8,861 nucleotides of DNA from Smithella sp. D17 (lineage in GTDB: Bacteria; Desulfobacterota; Syntrophia; Syntrophales; Smithellaceae): assembly GCA_000753945.1 (NCBI GenBank), contig JQOA01000022.1, positions 1-8,861 of the forward strand. The letters run 5' to 3'. The notes beneath the pieces are model-generated. The model saw only the letters and a list, made by a program, of their open reading frames with translations. It made no database searches and had not been told where the DNA came from. How positions within the stretch are numbered: the first letter of the stretch is position 1; each line of letters starts with the position of its first letter. Of this stretch, positions 1 through 5,700 are shown piece after piece. The translations under genes were made by a program, and so were the position numbers.

Positions 1-1968
1 ATACCGGCAGAATTTGTCACGAAACCTTCACCGGGTGAAGATGCGCTTTCCTACACTTTTGGCCTCTTTCCTCAATCCACGGGCTTATCATTATCATGGG
101 ATGGCTCAAATCCCTGCACCCTGGCAGCATATGGTGATACTGACGGAGCGGCAATCATTACAACTACCCCGACGCTTCCTGATGCTTCCTCCGCCCAGAC
201 GGTATGGGACTATAAGGTCAAACTGCAAAATTTTGCCATTACAGACAGTATCGTTGAAAACGAGGTATATGTAGGAATGGGTAATGATGAAGTCGTCAAT
301 CAGCCCACCATAGTCGTAAGTTGGCTCGCCGACGGTCGTCTCCAACTGGCAGCCATGGTTGGCGACAGCGACAGCCCTCTGTGGCCTGCGACGCCAGTTT
401 CACCCATCAACCTGGGTGTTCAAACGCCTGCAACCACGATTCTGAATTTGCGGGTGCAAAATACGGGAACAGCGATAAATTTTTATTATACCCTGAACTC
501 CGGAGCAGAGGCACTGATCGGCACTTTTGGAAGTGACGATGGTTATGTGGCGGCTGACTACAAAGGTTTCCCCGTTCTATTCCCGTTTGTAAATCTTGAA
601 GTTGAAGATCCATTTATTGTCCAATCTTCTCACTTTAATAACGCCGGCGGTAATGCGTATTATGCCGCTATGGGTGTGAATGATCCCGATGCAATTTACG
701 AATCTATTACCGTAGCCAGTTCGGGTACTGCTTGTGGTGACAATGTGCCTACTACTGCATTGACGTATAATGGCAACGGGTGGAATACCACAGGACAAGT
801 ATTTTTGGGCAACGGACCCACACCGCCGGCCTGCTTCCCACAATATACATTTACTGCGGTGAAAAAAGCAAGCGCAGGCGGTGGAACGATTACCGAAACC
901 AGAACGATTACCGGTTATGTCACAGAGTTTGCCACTGGTTTGCAGCCCACAGGCACTGTTAGTACTGCTACGCCGACTTTTTCCTGGACGGGCATAAGCG
1001 GAGCAACAGGTTATTGGGTTCAATTAATGGATTCTCAATACGGTTCTCAGATATGGGGTACTTGGGTAGAGTCCCCCACAATCAGCATTGTTTATCCGGG
1101 AGGAGTGCCCGACGCACCAGCGTTGGTTTCCGGGACCACATATTATTATTCCGTAAATTCTAATGTTGAAACCGGCGGAATGACGAATCTATCTATAGCC
1201 GAAGGTTCGTTTACTTATTCGGCTCCAGCTGCAACGGCGCTCTATGCATCCTATGCAAATGGCATTTGGCTATGGAATGGTTCTGACTGGAATCAATTAA
1301 CAGCGAGTAATCCGACAAGCATGGTGGCATCAGGCACGACCTTGTATGGCACCTTTGGAAGTAATGGTATCTGGCAATGGAACGGTTCGGACTGGAATCA
1401 GTTAACAGCGAGCAATCCGGAAGCGATAGTAGTTTCAGGCACAACCTTGTATGGAGACTTCGGGGGAAACGGTGTCTGGAAATGGGAAAGTTCAAGCTGG
1501 AATCAGATATCCGCGAGTAATCCGGTAAACATGTTGGCATCAGGCACGACCCTGTATGGCACTTTCGGAAGTAATGGAATCTGGGAATGGAATGGTTCCG
1601 AATGGAATCAGTTAACAGCGAGTAACCCGGAAGTGATAGTGGCAACAGGCACGACCTTGTACGGCGACTTCGGGGAAAACGGTGTCTGGAAATGGGAGAG
1701 TTCAAGCTGGAATCAGATATCCGCGAGTAATCCGGTAAACATGTTGGCATCAGGCACGACCCTGTATGGCACCTTTGGAAGTAATGGTATCTGGCAATGG
1801 AACGGTACTGACTGGAATCAGTTAACAACGAGTAATCCGGAAGCTATAGTAGCTTCAGGCTCGACCTTGTATGGAGACTTCGGGGAAGGTGGCATTTGGG
1901 AATGGACTGGAAGTTCCTGGAGCCAGATATCCGCGAGTAATCCGGTAAACATGGTGACAGGGAACTGA
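1..1968 (+). CDS. Large secreted multidomain protein with C-terminal seven-repeat propeller-like module (5' end outside window)
   Basis: The reading frame is open from base 1 to the TGA at 1966-1968, giving 655 visible residues. The first visible residues (IPAEFV) align with about residue 387 of the 1027-residue paralogue at 2564-5647, so the gene starts before the window and the ATG at 277 is internal. Domains by window codon: about 1-310, a beta-rich region with a jelly-roll look (WDYKVKLQNF, LNLRVQNTGTAINFYYTLN), carrying a Cys pair at codons 245 and 278 that is also present in the paralogue; about 315-410, an FnIII-like domain (PTFSWTGISGATGYWVQL, TYYYSVNSN); 414-655, seven 35-residue repeats. 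No catalytic motif is visible. Export is inferred from the paralogues, which carry signal peptides. A hairpin follows 23 bases after the stop. The exact function is unknown; a binding or adhesive surface protein is the best guess. Confidence 0.88.
   Translation: MPAEFVTKPSPGEDALSYTFGLFPQSTGLSLSWDGSNPCTLAAYGDTDGAAIITTTPTLPDASSAQTVWDYKVKLQNFAITDSIVENEVYVGMGNDEVVNQPTIVVSWLADGRLQLAAMVGDSDSPLWPATPVSPINLGVQTPATTILNLRVQNTGTAINFYYTLNSGAEALIGTFGSDDGYVAADYKGFPVLFPFVNLEVEDPFIVQSSHFNNAGGNAYYAAMGVNDPDAIYESITVASSGTACGDNVPTTALTYNGNGWNTTGQVFLGNGPTPPACFPQYTFTAVKKASAGGGTITETRTITGYVTEFATGLQPTGTVSTATPTFSWTGISGATGYWVQLMDSQYGSQIWGTWVESPTISIVYPGGVPDAPALVSGTTYYYSVNSNVETGGMTNLSIAEGSFTYSAPAATALYASYANGIWLWNGSDWNQLTASNPTSMVASGTTLYGTFGSNGIWQWNGSDWNQLTASNPEAIVVSGTTLYGDFGGNGVWKWESSSWNQISASNPVNMLASGTTLYGTFGSNGIWEWNGSEWNQLTASNPEVIVATGTTLYGDFGENGVWKWESSSWNQISASNPVNMLASGTTLYGTFGSNGIWQWNGTDWNQLTTSNPEAIVASGSTLYGDFGEGGIWEWTGSSWSQISASNPVNMVTGN
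1240..1965 (+). repeat. Seven tandem 35-residue (105-base) repeats, array 1
   Basis: Units start at 1240, 1342, 1447, 1552, 1657, 1762 and 1867. Unit 1 has 34 residues, units 2-6 have 35 and unit 7 has 33 before the stop. The pattern is LYG-(T/D)-FG-x-x-G-(I/V)-W-x-W-x-x-x-x-W-x-Q-(L/I)-x-x-SNP-x-x-(M/I)-(V/L)-x-(S/T)-G-(T/S)-T. Units 2, 4 and 6 carry GTFGSNGIW and end in SNPE-type residues; units 3, 5 and 7 carry GDFG and end in SNPVNM, so the real period is 210 bases. Aromatic residues at fixed positions and short alternating hydrophobic stretches suggest four small beta strands per unit, as in a propeller blade. Confidence 0.95.
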
Positions 1969-1970
1969 AT

Positions 1971-2036
1971 GCAGACATCAGACTAATAACTATCGGGGAG
2001 GGCATAAAGAAACACCCTCCCCGATTTTGTATCTAC
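1971..2036. repeat. Dispersed hairpin element, copy 1
   Basis: These 66 bases match 7819-7886 closely. The left 32 bases (GCAGACATCAGACTAATAAC then the stem arm) differ from copy 2 at a handful of positions. The right 22 bases (the stem arm then TGTATCTAC) differ at one. Only the hairpin loop differs in length, 12 against 14 bases. Sequence outside the stem is conserved as well, which an ordinary terminator would not need. The outer ends are weakly complementary (GCAGA and TCTAC, one mismatch). It may be a duplicated terminator or a small intergenic repeat family. Confidence 0.75.
1992..2028 (+). terminator. Strong hairpin, probable rho-independent terminator after gene 1
   Basis: The arm ATCGGGGAGGG (1992-2002) is perfectly complementary to CCCTCCCCGAT (2015-2025), an 11-bp GC-rich stem with a 12-base loop. 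The last stem base and the next three form TTTT, a short U tract ended by a G at 2029. It lies between the stop of gene 1 and the Shine-Dalgarno of the next gene only 16 bases further on, so it may be a partial terminator or attenuator as well as the end of the gene 1 transcript. Confidence 0.72.
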
Positions 2037-2052
2037 TCAAAAAGGAGATGAC

Positions 2053-2514
2053 ATGATAAAAAATAAAAAAAGCATAAGCATTATTTTTCTTACGGTATTA
2101 TTCACGCTGTTTATTATTGCCGGACTTCCCGCAATATCCATGTCTTCGGAAGCGCCAATCGGCAAAGAATTAAAAGAAGAAAAACAGATAACGCCGGACA
2201 AAAAAGAGCAGAAAGTAAAATCCGTAACCAAACTGGGAAAAGAAGTCAAAGATCAAAAGAATCCATACGCCAAAGCGGAAATCACCATTAAGATAATCCC
2301 GGCAGCTAATAAAACTTTCGGGTATGACATTCTCTTATCGGGGAAACCGTTAGTGCATCAGCCCCATATACCCGGTTTGCCGGGTAATGATGGTTTTACC
2401 ACCAAGGAAAGAGCACAAACCGTTGCTGAATTTGTTGTTAAGAAGATCAAAAATAACGAGATGCCGCCTATGGTGTCAATCGAGGATTTGAACAAGATGG
2501 GTGTATTGAAATAA
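2053..2514 (+). CDS. Small exported or membrane-anchored protein, DUF4907-like
   Basis: This is a 153-residue protein. The ATG follows AAAGGAG (2041-2047) at a five-base spacing, which fixes the start. Residues 1-30 are a basic tip plus hydrophobic stretch (SIISIIFLTV-type, then FIIAGLPA): a Sec signal peptide or uncleaved anchor. Residues about 35-75 are a highly charged Lys/Glu-rich linker. The C-terminal 80 residues are compact: FGYDILLSGKPLVHQPHIPG, then GFTTKERAQTVAEFVVKKI and MPPMVSIEDLNKMGV. That order (GYDI, HQP.IPG.PG, KE.A..VA, a Pro-rich turn, then E.L...GVL) matches my memory of DUF4907, a family with no known function; no search was possible. It is probably co-transcribed with the gene 49 bases downstream. 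An accessory role in folding or anchoring its neighbours is speculation. Confidence 0.85.
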   Translation: MIKNKKSISIIFLTVLFTLFIIAGLPAISMSSEAPIGKELKEEKQITPDKKEQKVKSVTKLGKEVKDQKNPYAKAEITIKIIPAANKTFGYDILLSGKPLVHQPHIPGLPGNDGFTTKERAQTVAEFVVKKIKNNEMPPMVSIEDLNKMGVLK

Positions 2515-2563
2515 AACTAAAATACAGAAAAGCTATTAGAATATAAATAAGGGGGACGTACTT

Positions 2564-5500
2564 ATGAAGAAATTTATCATCGTTGTAGTCTCAATCATCT
2601 ACAGTTTTCTTAGCGCAAATTTGCTTTTTGCGGCGACGTATAATCAGTCTGATCTGACTGGAACATGGCAAATTCATGAGATTAAGACAGGCAGTAGCAA
2701 TAAATGGATACGCATGGTCGCAGCATTCGATTCCTCCGGAAGTCTGACTGCCGCTTCATCTTGTCTGGACAGTAACGGAGACACAACGTGTCCGGCTGCA
2801 GGATCTATAACCGCTACGATTAATGAAAATGGCGTCGTTACAATATCCGGGGCAGGGACTACTGACACGGACACTCATTATACGATGGCGGCAAATAAAA
2901 AATTGATGGCAGGAACGGGAACCAATGGAACCAGTTACTTTATGAACATCATGCAGAAAGCGGGGGCGTCGTACACGCCCGGCAATGTAGCTAGCCAGAA
3001 TTTAGTCTATCATCAGTTGCGTGTTGGCAAGGACGACACATGGATACGCGGGGAAGGATATACCGACGCGTCCGGTGTCTTATGGATCAGTGAAATTAAT
3101 GCACTCGGTACGAACAATCCGGTAACAAACATGGGAGTGACCGTATCGGTGGATGCAAATGGTGTTGTTACCGCACCCGGAGTAACCAATTTCCATGGAT
3201 TTCTTTCTGATGATTTGAAGACGATTGTGGCCACACACGGAGATGCGACCGAAGGATACCATCTGATGATCATCCAGATTACCGGACAGATTTATCCTGT
3301 CGGCACCTTGCCGGCCGGAACATCGACAGCTCATATGCTGGGAACCGGTGCTGCTGCTTTCTGGATACATTACGCCAATATGGTGAACAGCAGTGGTGTA
3401 ATGAAGTTCAGTCAATGGACAGGCAGCAATGGATCTACCGCACCTGCAGAGCCCATGACTGGCTACCTCGAAGCATTGGGTACTATAATGATTGATGGGA
3501 ATCCTACTTATCATGGACAGGTATCTCACGATGGAACTTTTACCGTAGGCACGCAGACAAAACAAATTGGTCCCTCTTCTTATGTATACATGCTCAATGT
3601 GGCGGCAAGGTCGGCATCAGATTTTACATTTGATGTGGCGAATGTCTATTATTCCGACGCGGTTCGTACGATCAATAATTATGATTTTTCAGCAGGCGGA
3701 AGGTCAGGTGATTTTATCACCATACCCGCGGCATTTGTCACGACCACTGACGGGCTTGACTATGCTTATGGCCTGTTTCCCGGGAGCGAAAATTTATCGT
3801 TAGGATGGGATGGTCCTGTTGCTGGTTCTGTTGCCACCGTTGGAACCTTAAGGGGTGACGATAATGGGGCGGCAATCATTGCGACAACCACCGATCCTGA
3901 TCCATTAACAGCCCAAACCGCGTGGGATTATAAAATCAGACTGCAGAATTTTGGTGTTACGGATAATGTATCTGACAGAATTGTCTATGTGGGAATGGGG
4001 TCTGATGTAAGCGGAGATCAACCGACCATACAAGTGTGGTGGCTTGCTGACGGTAATTTAGGATTGAGAGCCGTGATAGGCGAAGATGATGACCCTCTGT
4101 GGATAACGCCAACGCCGGTTTTGCTGGGTCTTCAACTGCCCGCAAGTACTGTTTTGGATCTGCGGGTAGAAAATACGGGGTCGGCAATCAATTTCTTTTA
4201 CACTCTGAATGGCGGATCAGAAACACTTATCGGTACTTTCGGAAGTGGTGATGGGTATGTGGCAAATAACTACAAAGGATTTCCTGCATTATTCCCTTTT
4301 GTAAATCTGGAAATAGAAGACCCTTTCGAAGTCTATTCTTTCCATCAGAACAACACCTATGGGAACAGGTATTACGCAAACGTTATGGTGGATGATCCGG
4401 ATGCGATTTATAATAATGTTTATGCCGAGATTACAAATGGTTGCGGAACCTTGACTTCAACGGCGTTGAATTATTCCAATGCAAGATGGGATTTGCCTGA
4501 AGGTGTATTTCTAAGCGAAACAAATATGCCGGTGTGCTATCCGATATTTAAAATTACCGCAGATCCAGACTCAACCCCGGGAAACGGAAACGAGATTGTC
4601 GTTCATAGGGCAATTAATCACTATGTTGCAGATTTTGCCACGAATTTACAACCCGCAGGAACTATTACAGGCCCTCCGACGTTCTCCTGGACGGGAATTG
4701 CCGGTGCGGAAAGATATTGGGTCCAGATATCTGAGTCATTGGACAATCCCTACCCCTTCATATGGGGTGAGGGTGTAGATGCCCCAACAACCACCATAGA
4801 TTACAGTGGCCCCGCTCTGACTCGCGGCACAACATATTACTATGCGGTAAATTCCAATATTGGCAACGGTAGTTCCATCGCTGAAGGTTCTTTTACTTAT
4901 CTCCCGCCAATTTCTCTTTACGCCCACTTCACCGATTCGGGCATCTGGCAATGGAGTGGTTCTGACTGGAATCAATTAACAGCGAGTAATCCGACAAGCA
5001 TGGTGGCATCAGGCACGACCTTGTATGGCACCTTTGGAAGTAATGGTATCTGGCAATGGAACGGTACGGACTGGAATCAGTTAACAACGAGTAATCCGGA
5101 AGCTATCATTGTATCAGGCACAACCTTGTATGGAGACTTCGGGGGAAACGGTGTCTGGAAATGGGAAAGTTCAAGTTGGAATCAGTTAACAGCGAGTAAT
5201 CCGACAAGCATGGTGGCATCAGGCACGAGCTTGTATGGCACTTTCGGAAGTAATGGCATCTGGCAATGGAATGGTTCTGCCTGGAGTCAGTTAACACCGA
5301 GCAATCCGGAAGCGATAGTAGTTTCAGGCACAACCCTGTATGGAGACTTCGGGGAAAACGGTGTCTGGAAATGGGAAAGTTCAAGCTGGAATCAGTTAAC
5401 AGCGAGTAATCCGGTAAACATGTTGGCATCAGGCACGACCCTGTATGGCACTTTCGGAAGTAATGGAATCTGGGAATGGAATGGTTCTGCCTGGAGTCAG

Positions 5501-5647
5501 TTAACACCGAGCAATCCGGAAGCGATAGTAGCTTCAGGCTCGACCTTGTATGGAGACTTCGGAAGTGGTGGCATCTGGCAATGGACTGGAAGTTCCTGGA
5601 GCCAGATATCAGCGAATAATCCGGTAAACATGGTGACAGGGAACTAA
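2564..5647 (+). CDS. Secreted multidomain protein: triple N-terminal repeat, jelly-roll-like domain, FnIII-like domain, seven-repeat propeller-like C terminus
   Basis: This is a 1027-residue protein. The ATG follows AAGGGGG (2549-2555) at eight bases. Residues 1-24 are a Sec signal peptide (MKKFIIVVVSIIYSFLSANL, probable cleavage after LLFA). Residues 31-350 hold three divergent repeats of about 100 residues. About 352-690 is a beta-rich domain shared with gene 1 (VLDLRVENTGSAINFFYTLN, IGTFGSGDGYV), with a Cys pair at 627 and 658. About 694-782 is FnIII-like (PTFSWTGIAGAERYWVQI, TTYYYAVNSN). Residues 785-1027 are seven 35-residue repeats ending in MVTGN. No protease, hydrolase or sorting motif was seen. 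Being paralogous to gene 1 and cotranscribed with gene 4, it is likely part of one exported protein set. Binding or adhesion is inferred from the all-beta modular build. The export signal and domain borders are firm; the domain names are by eye. Confidence 0.92.
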   Translation: MKKFIIVVVSIIYSFLSANLLFAATYNQSDLTGTWQIHEIKTGSSNKWIRMVAAFDSSGSLTAASSCLDSNGDTTCPAAGSITATINENGVVTISGAGTTDTDTHYTMAANKKLMAGTGTNGTSYFMNIMQKAGASYTPGNVASQNLVYHQLRVGKDDTWIRGEGYTDASGVLWISEINALGTNNPVTNMGVTVSVDANGVVTAPGVTNFHGFLSDDLKTIVATHGDATEGYHLMIIQITGQIYPVGTLPAGTSTAHMLGTGAAAFWIHYANMVNSSGVMKFSQWTGSNGSTAPAEPMTGYLEALGTIMIDGNPTYHGQVSHDGTFTVGTQTKQIGPSSYVYMLNVAARSASDFTFDVANVYYSDAVRTINNYDFSAGGRSGDFITIPAAFVTTTDGLDYAYGLFPGSENLSLGWDGPVAGSVATVGTLRGDDNGAAIIATTTDPDPLTAQTAWDYKIRLQNFGVTDNVSDRIVYVGMGSDVSGDQPTIQVWWLADGNLGLRAVIGEDDDPLWITPTPVLLGLQLPASTVLDLRVENTGSAINFFYTLNGGSETLIGTFGSGDGYVANNYKGFPALFPFVNLEIEDPFEVYSFHQNNTYGNRYYANVMVDDPDAIYNNVYAEITNGCGTLTSTALNYSNARWDLPEGVFLSETNMPVCYPIFKITADPDSTPGNGNEIVVHRAINHYVADFATNLQPAGTITGPPTFSWTGIAGAERYWVQISESLDNPYPFIWGEGVDAPTTTIDYSGPALTRGTTYYYAVNSNIGNGSSIAEGSFTYLPPISLYAHFTDSGIWQWSGSDWNQLTASNPTSMVASGTTLYGTFGSNGIWQWNGTDWNQLTTSNPEAIIVSGTTLYGDFGGNGVWKWESSSWNQLTASNPTSMVASGTSLYGTFGSNGIWQWNGSAWSQLTPSNPEAIVVSGTTLYGDFGENGVWKWESSSWNQLTASNPVNMLASGTTLYGTFGSNGIWEWNGSAWSQLTPSNPEAIVASGSTLYGDFGSGGIWQWTGSSWSQISANNPVNMVTGN
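2654..3610 (+). repeat. Three divergent ~100-residue repeats at the N terminus of the 1027-residue protein
   Basis: Units cover roughly residues 31-137, 143-245 and 252-350. Each runs: a Trp-containing strand (NKWIRMVAAF, DTWIRGEGY, AFWIHYANM), an SG turn (DSSGSL, DASGVL, NSSGVM), a mid-unit G-x-x-x-x-x-(N/D)G segment (INENGVV, VDANGVV, MIDGNP), a His or Thr before a second turn (DTHYTMA, NFHGFLSDD, TYHGQVSHD), and a final hydrophobic strand (SYFMNIM, GYHLMII, SYVYMLN). Identity is low, so this is an ancient internal triplication, unlike the young C-terminal array. A small lipocalin- or beta-barrel-like fold is possible but not provable here. Confidence 0.65.
4916..5644 (+). repeat. Seven tandem 35-residue (105-base) repeats, array 2
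   Basis: Units start at 4916, 5021, 5126, 5231, 5336, 5441 and 5546; six have 35 residues and the last has 33. The same two alternating types as in array 1 occur: GTFGSNGIW in units 2, 4 and 6 and GDFG in units 3, 5 and 7. Bases 4957-5065 are identical to 1278-1386 in array 1. The motif CCGACAAGCATGGTGGCATC recurs at 4991 and 5201, exactly 210 bases apart. Confidence 0.95.
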
Positions 5648-5700
5648 TTTATAAAGATAAAAATATCGTTTTTTATCAAATAGGACAAGGAGGAAAAAGC

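Noticed and set aside
277..279. ATG as the start of gene 1
   Set aside because: The frame is open to base 1 and the residues before 277 align with the paralogue (WDYKVKLQNF against WDYKIRLQNF). No Shine-Dalgarno precedes it.
577..1023. 148-codon open frame on the - strand inside gene 1
   Set aside because: It overlaps the sense domain that aligns with the paralogue, and the protein looks random (many Arg, Cys and Ser). A shadow of the real gene.
1211..1828. A 205-codon open frame on the - strand across array 1, with similar ones at 5106-5507, 7019-7282 and 7493-7702
   Set aside because: The repeat period (105 bases) is a multiple of three, so one stop-free antisense unit gives a long open frame automatically. 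The four frames read as the same repeated peptide and have no separate start signals.
1240..1965. CRISPR-like regular repeats
   Set aside because: The repeats are contiguous, 105 bases long, coding in one frame and have no spacers.
4916..5644. Naming the repeats tectonin, WD40, Kelch or PQQ blades
   Set aside because: The length and Trp pattern are reminiscent, but the hallmark residues of those families are not present in order. Only a general propeller-like fold is claimed.
5656..5677. Hairpin GATAAAAA / TTTTTATC between the two large operon genes
   Set aside because: The 8-bp stem is almost all A-T and lies just before the Shine-Dalgarno. It is too weak to call a terminator.
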